Source: an uncultured Peptostreptococcus sp. (GTDB taxonomy: Bacteria; Bacillota; Clostridia; Peptostreptococcales; Peptostreptococcaceae). Taken from it: 32,119 nt of DNA. Of this stretch, positions 17,332-24,700 are shown piece after piece. The DNA lies in NCBI GenBank assembly GCA_900759325.1, contig CAAEUW010000050.1, positions 1-32,119 on the forward strand, given 5' to 3'. The notes under the pieces are model-generated. The model was not told the origin of the DNA. It saw only the letters and a list, made by a program, of their open reading frames with translations, and ran no database searches. Numbering within the stretch: the first letter of the stretch is position 1; the number at the start of each line of letters is the position of its first letter. Position numbers and translations under genes: made by a program.

Positions 17332-17682
17332 ATGATAACAGTAGAAAATATGGTAAAAGTCATGTACGATGCTATAGATGACAAGCTAGGTCAGGATATA
17401 GCTATTCTGAATATAGGCAAGGTATCTAGTCTATGTGATTACTTTGTGATAACATCAGCCTCGTCTTCAAGACAGGTAAAGGCAATAGCAGATAGTGTTG
17501 AAGATGCTATGACTGAATTAGGCATTGAGCCTAGGGGTAAGGAAGGTAGAGAGATGCAGAACTGGATCCTGCTAGACTATGGTGATGTGATGGTCCATGT
17601 ATTTGATGAAGAAAACAGGGGCTTTTATAACCTAGAAAAGCTATGGAAGGATGCGCCATACCTAGATCCTGAAACACTTTAG
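17332..17682 (+). CDS. rsfS: Ribosomal silencing factor RsfS
   Basis: Binds ribosomal protein L14 on the large subunit and blocks subunit joining when nutrients are short. 116 residues, the standard length. The family core is clear: DIAILNIGKVSSLCDYFVI, then SSSRQVKAIADSVED, and GREMQNWILLDYGDVMVHVFDEENRGFYNLEKLW. The start ATG 17332 follows GAGGAGAAAG. It is the last gene of the recX-nadD-yqeK-rsfS unit; only a weak hairpin (AGGAT 17691-17695 / ATCCT 17711-17715) and a distant T-rich run follow. Confidence 0.95.
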   Translation: MITVENMVKVMYDAIDDKLGQDIAILNIGKVSSLCDYFVITSASSSRQVKAIADSVEDAMTELGIEPRGKEGREMQNWILLDYGDVMVHVFDEENRGFYNLEKLWKDAPYLDPETL

Positions 17683-17790
17683 CTATGGCTAGGATATCTA
17701 AATTTGGATAATCCTATAAAATTTAACTGATATATTATTTTTTGTTTTGATTTTATATTACATTAGGCCTAGTTGTTTATATTTTAAATA

Positions 17791-17819
17791 TTGACAAGGT
17801 AAGGGCTTTATGTTAATAT
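17791..17819 (+). promoter_or_regulatory. Sigma-A promoter of the leuS T-box transcript
   Basis: Perfect -35 TTGACA (17791-17796), 17-base spacer, and -10 TAATAT (17814-17819). The transcript would start near 17826. Confidence 0.8.
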
Positions 17820-17825
17820 AAAGCA

Positions 17826-18076
17826 TAGGTTTTAGGCTATGAAAGAATAGCCAGGAGAAAAAAGAATACATAAATATAAGCGGAGTAGTAGGAGCTAACT
17901 ATTTTCAGAGAGCCAATGGATGGTGGAAATTGGTGGTAGTAAACTTTGAACTTGCCGATAAAACTTATATACCGTAGTTGGTTTAATAACGTCGAGAGTC
18001 CAAATTTATTTGGAAATTAGGGTGGTACCGCGAGAATATCATCGTCCCTAAACATTTTTGTTTAGGGGCTTTTTTG
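17826..18076 (+). ncRNA. Leucine T-box leader riboswitch of leuS
   Basis: A tRNA-sensing leader that lets leuS be transcribed when uncharged leucyl-tRNA accumulates. The T-box sequence AGGGTGGTACCGCG is at 18019-18032. The conserved AGAGAG..GATGGTGG stem I elements are at about 17907-17925. The GAA-CTT segment puts a leucine codon CTT at 17951-17953 as the specifier. It ends in a terminator hairpin (arms GTCCCTAAAC from 18045 and GTTTAGGGGC to 18069, then T-tract) that competes with the antiterminator. The specifier agrees with the gene downstream. Confidence 0.93.
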
Positions 18077-18115
18077 TTGTTAACCAAAATTTATATTTTT
18101 GAAGGAGGAGTTATT

Positions 18116-20536
18116 ATGAGCGTATATGATTTTAAAAGTATAGAAAAGAAGTGGCAGAAGGCCTGGGATGAAAAGGGCCAGTATAAGATGGATACTAGGG
18201 ATACTTCAAAGCCAAAGTACTACTGTCTAGAAATGTTCCCATACCCATCAGGCAAGATTCACATGGGTCACGTTAGGAATTATTCAATAGGTGATGTGGT
18301 AGCAAGATACAAGAAAATGAATGGCTACAATGTTTTACACCCAATGGGTTGGGACTCTTTTGGTCTACCAGCAGAAAACGCGGCAATTAAGAATAACATA
18401 CATCCACACGTATGGACTATGTCAAATATAGAGGAAATGAAGGAGCAGCTAAGCATGCTTGGTCTTAGCTATGACTGGGACAAGGAAGTAGCAACTTCAA
18501 CTCCAGAATACTACAAGTGGACTCAGAAGATATTCTTAGAATTCTATAAGGCTGGTTTGGCCTACAAGAGGAAGTCATTTGTTAACTGGTGTCCATCATG
18601 TGAAACAGTTTTGGCCAATGAGCAGGTAGTTCAGGGTCAGTGTGAAAGATGCGATAGCCTAGTTGAAAAGAAGGAACTAGAGCAGTGGTACTTCAAGACT
18701 ACAGCGTTTTCTGAGGAACTATTGGCAGACCTTGATAGTCTAGATGGATGGCCAGAGAAGGTTAAACTTATGCAGAAGAACTGGATAGGCAAGAGTTTTG
18801 GTGCTAATGTAAACTTCCAGCTAGAAGGAAGTGACCAGGAAATATCTGTATACACAACTAGACCAGACACAATATTTGGGTCTACATTTATGGTATTGGC
18901 TCCAGAATCTCAGTTGGCTAGAGAACTAGTAGCTGGTACGAAGTATGAGCCAGTCTTGGATGAATTCTTGGCTAAGATGCATACTATGACTCAGATAGAA
19001 AGAGAAGCAGCCGATCTAGAAAAGGAAGGTAAGTTCATAGGCAAGTATGTAATCAATCCACTAACAGGCAAGAAGATGCCTATATGGATTGCCAACTATG
19101 TTTTAGCAGACTATGGTACAGGTGCCGTAATGGGTGTTGCTGCCCATGATGATAGGGACAATGACTTTGCCAAGAAGTATGACCTAGAAATAATTCCTGT
19201 AATTGATGAAGATGACAAGATGATAAATTCAGGTCAGTTCGATGGTATGAACAAGGATGAGGCCTTTGACAAGATAATTGAAAAACTAGAGGAAATGGGC
19301 AAGGGTAACAAAAAGACTAATTTCAGGTTAAGAGACTGGCTGATTTCTAGACAGAGATACTGGGGCTGTCCTATACCTATGATCTACTGTGATGATTGTG
19401 GAATAGTACCAGTAGATGAAAAGGACCTACCAGTCCTACTTCCAACGGACGTAGAATTCACTGGTAAGGGAGAATCTCCACTTGCAAGCTCAAAGACATT
19501 TACACAATGTACTTGTCCTAAGTGTGGCAAGCCAGCTAGAAGAGAAGTAGATACTATGGATACTTTTGTAGATTCATCATGGTACTATATGAGATATGCA
19601 GACAACAAGAATGAAGAAGCTCCATTTGATACTGATGTAGTGAACAATTGGTTACCAGTTGACCAGTATATAGGTGGTGTAGAGCATGCTATCCTCCACC
19701 TATTATATGCTAGATGGTTCACTAAGGCCTTTAACAAGCTTGGTTGGACTAATCATGTTGAGCCATTTAAGAACCTTTTAACTCAGGGTATGGTACTGAT
19801 GGATGGGTCTAAGATGTCAAAGTCAAAGGGTAACACAGTGTCACCAGTAGAATTAGTTGAAAACTATGGTGCAGATACTGCAAGATTATTTATCTTATTT
19901 GCAGCGCCACCAGAAAGAGACCTTGAATGGTCTGAACAGGGAGTGGAAGGTTGCTTCAAGTTCCTTAACAGGGTATACAGATTGGTTGACGAGCTAGCCC
20001 CTGTAACAAAACTTGACCATGAATTTGGAAACCTAACTAAGGCTGACAAGGATATGAGGGCCAAGACTAACAATACCTTGAAGAAGGTTACAGAAGACCT
20101 TAACGATAGGTTTGGCTTCAACACTGCAATAGCAGCCCTAATGGAGTTGATTAATGACCTTTACAAGTACAAGGAGTTAGATGATAGAAATGACGCTGTT
20201 ATCAAGGAAGCCATAGAGGCAGTAGTTGTAATACTTGCCCCATTTGCTCCACACCTTGGTGAAGAATTATGGTTGATGATAGGCAAGGAGGCCAGTGTAT
20301 TTGATATAGCATGGCCAGAATATGACAAGTCAGCCATCCAGCTAGATGAAGTTGAAATAATCGTCCAGGTTAATGGTAAGGTTAGAAACAAGATAAATGC
20401 CCCAGTTGGCATAGACCAGGAGGCTATGAAGGACCTAGCCCTAAATGACGAAAAGATAAAGGAATTCATAGAGGACAAGGATGTAGTCAAAGTGATAGCT
20501 ATACCTTCAAAGCTAGTAAATATAGTAGTAAAGTAG
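18116..20536 (+). CDS. leuS: Leucyl-tRNA synthetase
   Basis: Class I aminoacyl-tRNA synthetase that charges tRNA-Leu. The HIGH motif is H49-M-G-H52 and the KMSKS motif is K566-M-S-K-S570. Between them are the zinc-binding CPSCETVLANEQV segment and the editing domain (TTRPDTIFGSTFMVLAPE, then GTGAVMGVAAHDDRDNDFA). 806 residues, the usual bacterial length. An upstream in-frame start at 18074 would lie inside the T-box terminator. ATG 18116 has GGAGGAG at 18103-18109 and is taken as the start. Expression is controlled by the leucine T-box directly upstream. Confidence 0.97.
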   Translation: MSVYDFKSIEKKWQKAWDEKGQYKMDTRDTSKPKYYCLEMFPYPSGKIHMGHVRNYSIGDVVARYKKMNGYNVLHPMGWDSFGLPAENAAIKNNIHPHVWTMSNIEEMKEQLSMLGLSYDWDKEVATSTPEYYKWTQKIFLEFYKAGLAYKRKSFVNWCPSCETVLANEQVVQGQCERCDSLVEKKELEQWYFKTTAFSEELLADLDSLDGWPEKVKLMQKNWIGKSFGANVNFQLEGSDQEISVYTTRPDTIFGSTFMVLAPESQLARELVAGTKYEPVLDEFLAKMHTMTQIEREAADLEKEGKFIGKYVINPLTGKKMPIWIANYVLADYGTGAVMGVAAHDDRDNDFAKKYDLEIIPVIDEDDKMINSGQFDGMNKDEAFDKIIEKLEEMGKGNKKTNFRLRDWLISRQRYWGCPIPMIYCDDCGIVPVDEKDLPVLLPTDVEFTGKGESPLASSKTFTQCTCPKCGKPARREVDTMDTFVDSSWYYMRYADNKNEEAPFDTDVVNNWLPVDQYIGGVEHAILHLLYARWFTKAFNKLGWTNHVEPFKNLLTQGMVLMDGSKMSKSKGNTVSPVELVENYGADTARLFILFAAPPERDLEWSEQGVEGCFKFLNRVYRLVDELAPVTKLDHEFGNLTKADKDMRAKTNNTLKKVTEDLNDRFGFNTAIAALMELINDLYKYKELDDRNDAVIKEAIEAVVVILAPFAPHLGEELWLMIGKEASVFDIAWPEYDKSAIQLDEVEIIVQVNGKVRNKINAPVGIDQEAMKDLALNDEKIKEFIEDKDVVKVIAIPSKLVNIVVK

Positions 20537-20545
20537 AGGTGGACA

Positions 20546-21472
20546 ATGAATGAAATAAAGAAGAAAGAAACAAGGGGAGCAGCCTTACTGACTCTTACAT
20601 CTATCCTTTGGGGTGTGGCCTTTATATTTCAGAGGACAGGTATGGACCACATAGGTCCCTTTGCATTCAACTTTTTTAGATGTTTATTAAGTACATCATT
20701 TCTATTATTGGTCAGTGGATTTTTTAGATATAAAAATGCAGAACACTACAGGACTGCCAATTTTAAACCAAAGCTAGTTACAAAGAACTTACTAGTAGGA
20801 GGTACCCTAGCAGGACTTGCCCTTTTTATGGGGATGAGCTTACAGCAGGTTGGTATGATGAGTACTACTGCCTCAAAGGCAGGCTTTATAACTACCATGT
20901 ACATAGTGCTGGTACCCCTAATGGGAGTATTTTATGGTAAGAGACCAACGCCTAAAACAGGCTTATGTGTCCTAATAGCTGCAATTGGCTTGTATTTAAT
21001 TTCTATCAAGCAAGGCTTTGTTATAGAAAAGGGAGATTTCTTTGTATTCCTTTCTGCCATATCATTTGCCTTCCAGATAGTTGTAGTAGATATATTTGCA
21101 CCTAGGGTAGATGCAATTAAGCTGAATATGACCCAGTTTATAACTTGTGGTATCCTTTCACTAATTGTAGTTTTACTGAAGGAGACAGTCACTGTAGAGG
21201 CAGTAAGGTCAGCTGGGATTGCACTTCTATATACTGGTATTGCTTCTAGTGGTATAGGCTTTACCCTACAGGTTGTAGGTCAGAAGCACCTATCACCAAC
21301 TATAGCATCACTAATAATGAGTACAGAGTCAATCTTCTCATTGATAGCAGGTATGCTAGTGTTAGGTGAGAGCATGATGGCAAGAGAGCTATTCGGCTGC
21401 CTAGTCATGGTAGTGGCCGTGGTTTTAGCCCAGGTAGACCTACCAAAGAGGAAAAAAGCGAATGTAGGTTAA
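20546..21472 (+). CDS. DMT-superfamily transporter, EamA family
   Basis: Drug/metabolite transporter superfamily protein (308 residues) with about ten membrane segments in two EamA repeats. The N-terminal TSILWGVAFIFQRTGMDHIGPFAFNFFRCL and the second-repeat GIASSGIGFTLQVVGQKHLSPTIASLIMSTESIFSLIAG are typical of the family. The substrate cannot be told from sequence; amino-acid or metabolite export is the usual guess. ATG 20546 is preceded by AGGTGG and follows leuS by nine bases, so it is probably co-transcribed under the leucine T-box. That would be consistent with a link to amino-acid status, but this is inference. Confidence 0.88.
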   Translation: MNEIKKKETRGAALLTLTSILWGVAFIFQRTGMDHIGPFAFNFFRCLLSTSFLLLVSGFFRYKNAEHYRTANFKPKLVTKNLLVGGTLAGLALFMGMSLQQVGMMSTTASKAGFITTMYIVLVPLMGVFYGKRPTPKTGLCVLIAAIGLYLISIKQGFVIEKGDFFVFLSAISFAFQIVVVDIFAPRVDAIKLNMTQFITCGILSLIVVLLKETVTVEAVRSAGIALLYTGIASSGIGFTLQVVGQKHLSPTIASLIMSTESIFSLIAGMLVLGESMMARELFGCLVMVVAVVLAQVDLPKRKKANVG

Positions 21473-21507
21473 GCTGAATATTTCATTTTTAAATTATATT
21501 TTGTAAG

Positions 21508-21589
21508 AGGCTGTAGCTTGTATGAGGCCCAAAAGCTTAGACAAAAAATCTAACTTTTGGGGACTGGAACAAATCTACAGCCTTTTTTT
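21508..21589 (+). terminator. Compound terminator after the leuS-eamA unit
   Basis: The outer stem AGGCTGTAG (21508-21516) / CTACAGCCT (21575-21583) is followed by a seven-T run. An inner stem CCCAAAAG (21528-21535) / CTTTTGGG (21554-21561) lies inside. It is longer than other terminators here and could also be a small structured RNA or a MITE-like insert with terminal inverted repeats. Confidence 0.75.
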
Positions 21590-21620
21590 AAAATAAAATG
21601 AAAAAATAGGATAAAACTTA

Positions 21621-21649
21621 TTGACATTGAAATCTCTATTTAGTATACT
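21621..21649 (+). promoter_or_regulatory. Strong sigma-A promoter of rplU-prp-rpmA
   Basis: Perfect TTGACA (21621-21626), 17-base spacer, and TATACT (21644-21649). Transcription would start near 21656, just before the L21 leader. Confidence 0.85.
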
Positions 21650-21655
21650 ATATGA

Positions 21656-21745
21656 GTAATTGCCGCACGGTAAAGGTGGCTGCACGCATAAGCAGTGCTT
21701 GGCAAAAAACTCTACTTTGTAGATACCTGACCCGGCGAGTTTGAG
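21656..21745 (+). ncRNA. Ribosomal protein L21 leader RNA
   Basis: A GC-rich, structured 5' UTR stretch in an otherwise AT-rich region, placed between a strong promoter and rplU. It contains a CTGCAC..GCAG hairpin around 21680-21695 and the segments CCGCACGG and CCCGGCGAG, which can pair. Its position and composition match the L21 leader seen in low-GC Gram-positives, thought to mediate autoregulation. The call rests on pattern and context; a covariance search would settle it. Confidence 0.65.
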
Positions 21746-21761
21746 AACAAGGAGGTGTATT

Positions 21762-22070
21762 ATGTACGCTATAGTTAAGACTGGAGGAAAGCAGTATAAG
21801 GTTTCTGAAGGTGATGTTCTATTCGTGGAAAAGCTAGAGGCTAACGAAGGTGATGTTGTTACTTTAGATGAAGTATTAGCAGTAAACAACGGTGAACTTA
21901 AGTTAGGTACTCCTGTAGTTGAAGGTGCATCTGTTCAGGCTAAGGTCGTAGAACAGGGCAAGGCTAAGAAAATAATCGTTTATAAGTACAAGCCAAAGAA
22001 AGACTACAGAAGAAAGAACGGTCATCGTCAGCTATATACTAAGATCGTAGTTGAAAAGATCAACGCATAG
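21762..22070 (+). CDS. rplU: 50S ribosomal protein L21
   Basis: Large-subunit ribosomal protein L21, 102 residues. It opens MYAIVKTGGKQYKVSEGD and contains KIIVYKYKPKKDYRRKNGHRQ, both diagnostic. GGAGGTG at 21751-21757 is four to five bases before ATG 21762; the upstream in-frame start at 21741 lies in the leader and is rejected. It is the first gene of the rplU-prp-rpmA set. Confidence 0.97.
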   Translation: MYAIVKTGGKQYKVSEGDVLFVEKLEANEGDVVTLDEVLAVNNGELKLGTPVVEGASVQAKVVEQGKAKKIIVYKYKPKKDYRRKNGHRQLYTKIVVEKINA

Positions 22071-22075
22071 TCATC

Positions 22076-22393
22076 ATGATTAAAGTAACATTTTATTATA
22101 ATGACGAATTTAAAATTAAGGGCTTTGAATTGAAGGGTCACGCAAATTATGGCGAATTTGGATACGACATAGTATGTGCGGCTGCCACGACTAATTCAAT
22201 CGGGGTTGTCAATTCACTAGAAGAGCTACAAAATGTGGGTTTTGAGGTCCAAGAGGCAGAGGAAGGTTTTATAGCCGCCTTTATAAAGGAGGAGGATATA
22301 GAAAGGTCCCAGCTCTTATTAAACCACTTAAAACGTACATTAGAGGAAATTAGTAGAGAATATCCAAAAAATATAAAAATATATGAAAAGTAG
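22076..22393 (+). CDS. prp: Ribosomal-processing cysteine protease Prp
   Basis: Small cysteine protease (YsxB/Prp family) that removes the N-terminal extension of ribosomal protein L27 in Firmicutes. The catalytic pair is H22 (in LKGHANYGEFGYD) and C34 (DIVCAAAT). 105 residues, the usual length. It sits between rplU and rpmA, next to its substrate gene, five bases after rplU. No separate strong ribosome binding site is visible, so translation is likely coupled. Confidence 0.93.
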   Translation: MIKVTFYYNDEFKIKGFELKGHANYGEFGYDIVCAAATTNSIGVVNSLEELQNVGFEVQEAEEGFIAAFIKEEDIERSQLLLNHLKRTLEEISREYPKNIKIYEK

Positions 22394-22406
22394 GGGGTGA
22401 CTCCAG

Positions 22407-22697
22407 ATGTTAAAAATGAATTTACAACTTCTTGCATCTAAGAAGGGAGTTGGTTCTTCTAAGAATGGTAGAGATTCGATTTCTAAAAGACTTGGTGTTA
22501 AGAGATTTGATGGTCAGACAGTAACTGCTGGTTCTATCATTGTTAGACAGAGAGGAACTAAGATTCATCCTGGAACAAATGTTGGAAAGGGTGGAGATGA
22601 TACTCTATTCGCACTTGTTGATGGAAAAGTTAAGTTCGAAAGATTAGACAAGAAGAGAAAGAAAGTAAGTATATATCCAGTAGAAATCGCTGAATAA
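22407..22697 (+). CDS. rpmA: 50S ribosomal protein L27 with cleavable N-terminus
   Basis: Large-subunit ribosomal protein L27 (96 residues), which reaches the peptidyl-transferase centre. It begins MLKMNLQLLASKKG. The first nine residues are the extension removed by Prp in Firmicutes, exposing the ASKKG end. The usual site is preceded by FF or LF; here it is LL. The rest (GSSKNGRDSISKRLGVKRFDGQ) is typical. GGGGGTGA lies about seven bases before the ATG. It is followed by a perfect terminator hairpin. Confidence 0.97.
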   Translation: MLKMNLQLLASKKGVGSSKNGRDSISKRLGVKRFDGQTVTAGSIIVRQRGTKIHPGTNVGKGGDDTLFALVDGKVKFERLDKKRKKVSIYPVEIAE

Positions 22698-22706
22698 TAC
22701 AGATGA

Positions 22707-22738
22707 TGGGCTATCGAATTTTCGATAGCCCATTTTTT
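22707..22738 (+). terminator. Intrinsic terminator between rpmA and obgE
   Basis: Perfect 12-bp inverted repeat TGGGCTATCGAA (22707-22718) / TTCGATAGCCCA (22721-22732), followed by six T. It ends 18 bases before the obgE start, so it probably lowers obgE expression relative to the ribosomal proteins. Confidence 0.9.
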
Positions 22739-22755
22739 AAAAAGGAGGTGTAAGA

Positions 22756-24036
22756 ATGTTTATAGACAAGGCTAGAATATTTGTCAAGGCAGGTAATGGT
22801 GGTAATGGTGCAGTGTCCTTTAGGAGGGAAAAGTACGTACCAGCAGGTGGTCCAGACGGTGGCGATGGAGGCAGGGGTGCCAATATCATTATGGTTGCTG
22901 ATACAGGTCTAAGGACCTTGATGGATTTTAAGTATAAGAAGAAGTATTCTGCCCAACACGGTGAAGACGGATCCAAGAAGAAGCGTGCAGGAAAAAACGG
23001 TGAAGACCTAATTTTGAGTGTACCAGAAGGAACTGTCATCAGGGATGAAAAGACAGGTCTAATTATAGCTGACCTAAAGAAGGCTGGAGACCAGGCTGTA
23101 GTAGCAAGGGGTGGCTACGGTGGTAAGGGTAACCAGCACTTTGCAAATGCGGTTAGACAGGCTCCTGCCTTCGCTAAATCAGGTACAGACGGCCAGGAAA
23201 GATGGATTACACTTGAGCTAAAGATGATAGCCGATGTAGGTTTATTGGGCTTTCCAAATGTTGGTAAGTCTACCTTCCTATCAGTGGTTACATCTGCTAA
23301 ACCAAAGATAGCCAATTACCACTTTACAACCCTTACTCCAAACCTGGGTGTTGTGCAGACACGCCATGGAGAGTCATTTGTAATTGCTGATATACCTGGA
23401 ATAATAGAAGGAGCCGCTGATGGAGTAGGACTAGGACATGACTTCTTAAGACACGTAGAAAGAACTAAGGTATTGGTTCATATAGTTGATATTTCAGGCA
23501 TAGAGGGCAGGGATCCTATCGACGACTTTGAAAAGATAAATGAAGAGCTAAGACTATATAATGAAAGACTATCTACAAGGCCTCAGCTTGTAGTTGCCAA
23601 CAAGTCTGATTTATTATTTGATGAATCTATCTATGAAAACTTCAAGAAAACTATGGAAGAAAAGGGATATGAGGTATTCAAGATGTCAGCTGCAACTAGG
23701 GATGGTGTAGATCAGGTAATAGACAGGGTAAGCCAGCTACTTAATGAGGTTGAAGAGGTTGAACTAGTTAGTCAGGAAGAAATGTACAGGCCAGAGCTTG
23801 ATGTAGATGATGAAGCAGGTCTAAAGATAGAGGTAGATGAAGATGGAATCTATGTAGTTACAGGTAAGGAATTGAGACGTATCATGTACTCAGTAAACTT
23901 TGATGATATGGAATCGCTACAGTTCTTCCAAGCCCAGATGGAAGCCAAGGGAGTATTTGATATGCTAAGAGAAGCGGGCATAGAGGATGGAGATACCGTC
24001 AAGATATACGAGTTAGAGTTTGAATTCTATAACTAG
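22756..24036 (+). CDS. obgE: GTPase ObgE/CgtA
   Basis: Essential ribosome-associated GTPase of late 50S assembly and stress response. It has a glycine-rich Obg fold (about residues 1-158: VKAGNGGNGAVSFRREKYVPAGGPDGGDGG). The G domain has G165-FPNVGKST, the DIPGIIEGA switch II and NKSD. A C-terminal OCT domain covers about residues 345-426. 426 residues, the Firmicute length. AAGGAGGTG directly precedes the ATG. No promoter was recognised between the terminator and the gene, so it is probably read by leak-through. Confidence 0.96.
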   Translation: MFIDKARIFVKAGNGGNGAVSFRREKYVPAGGPDGGDGGRGANIIMVADTGLRTLMDFKYKKKYSAQHGEDGSKKKRAGKNGEDLILSVPEGTVIRDEKTGLIIADLKKAGDQAVVARGGYGGKGNQHFANAVRQAPAFAKSGTDGQERWITLELKMIADVGLLGFPNVGKSTFLSVVTSAKPKIANYHFTTLTPNLGVVQTRHGESFVIADIPGIIEGAADGVGLGHDFLRHVERTKVLVHIVDISGIEGRDPIDDFEKINEELRLYNERLSTRPQLVVANKSDLLFDESIYENFKKTMEEKGYEVFKMSAATRDGVDQVIDRVSQLLNEVEEVELVSQEEMYRPELDVDDEAGLKIEVDEDGIYVVTGKELRRIMYSVNFDDMESLQFFQAQMEAKGVFDMLREAGIEDGDTVKIYELEFEFYN

Positions 24037-24094
24037 GATGTTTTATGGTGAGTCTGGCATAGACCAGGCTTGAATTTAAAAAGGAGGAAGCTAA

Positions 24095-24478
24095 ATGTTA
24101 AATGGCAAGAAGAGGGCCTACCTAAGGTCACTAGCCAATACGACTAAGCCTACTAGCCAGATAGGTAAGGAAGGCATCACGCAGGACTTTCTAGACCAGC
24201 TAGAGGACCAGCTAAGAGCTAGAGAGCTAGTGAAGGTAACGATACTGGATAATGCTGGTATAGAGGCCAAGGAAGCAGCAAATGCTATATGCGCAGAAAT
24301 AAGAGCTGAGTTTGTTCAGGCTATAGGTAGTAAGTTTACTATATATAAGAAGAACAACGAAAATCCTAAAATATTTTTCCCGGGACATGAACAGGCCAAG
24401 CCAAAGGACAAGAGGGAATCAAGTAGTAAGAGGATTACTAAGAAGCAGGCCACTATCAGATCAATAAAGAAAAAATAG
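24095..24478 (+). CDS. yhbY: YhbY family RNA-binding protein (CRM domain)
   Basis: CRM-domain RNA-binding protein associated with 50S ribosome assembly. The core (LRSLANTTKPTSQIGKEGIT near the N-terminus, later the IGSKFTIYKKN segment) is typical. At 127 residues it has a basic, Ser/Lys-rich C-terminal tail of about 30 residues (after NPKIFFPG) beyond the usual ~97. AAAGGAGGAAG precedes the ATG. It follows obgE by 58 bases, as is common in Firmicutes. Confidence 0.92.
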   Translation: MLNGKKRAYLRSLANTTKPTSQIGKEGITQDFLDQLEDQLRARELVKVTILDNAGIEAKEAANAICAEIRAEFVQAIGSKFTIYKKNNENPKIFFPGHEQAKPKDKRESSSKRITKKQATIRSIKKK

Positions 24479-24602
24479 GCATAACTAGTCTAGGGTGGTC
24501 TTAACTATTGAAAATAAAACAGATAAAGTTTTAATATCTAGATATTAAATTTACAACTTTGTTAATTTTTTATAAAAATTCAAATTTAATATTGAAATTT
24601 TC

Positions 24603-24641
24603 GTCCTATAGTAGTATTATCCTAACTGTAGGACTTTTTTT
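24603..24641 (+). terminator. Terminator after yhbY
   Basis: GTCCTATAG (24603-24611) pairs with CTGTAGGAC (24626-24634) with one G-U pair, followed by seven T. Confidence 0.85.
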
Positions 24642-24666
24642 AGTTCCTATAAAATAGGGAGGGTGT

Positions 24667-24675
24667 TTGTATAAT
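24667..24675 (+). promoter_or_regulatory. Probable extended -10 promoter of ilvA
   Basis: TTTG then TATAAT (24670-24675), 25 bases before ilvA. The -35 is poor. A small inverted repeat TTCTCC-A-GGAGAA (24675-24687) follows in the very short leader. Confidence 0.45.
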
Positions 24676-24700
24676 TCTCCAGGAGAAAAGAGGTAATAAG

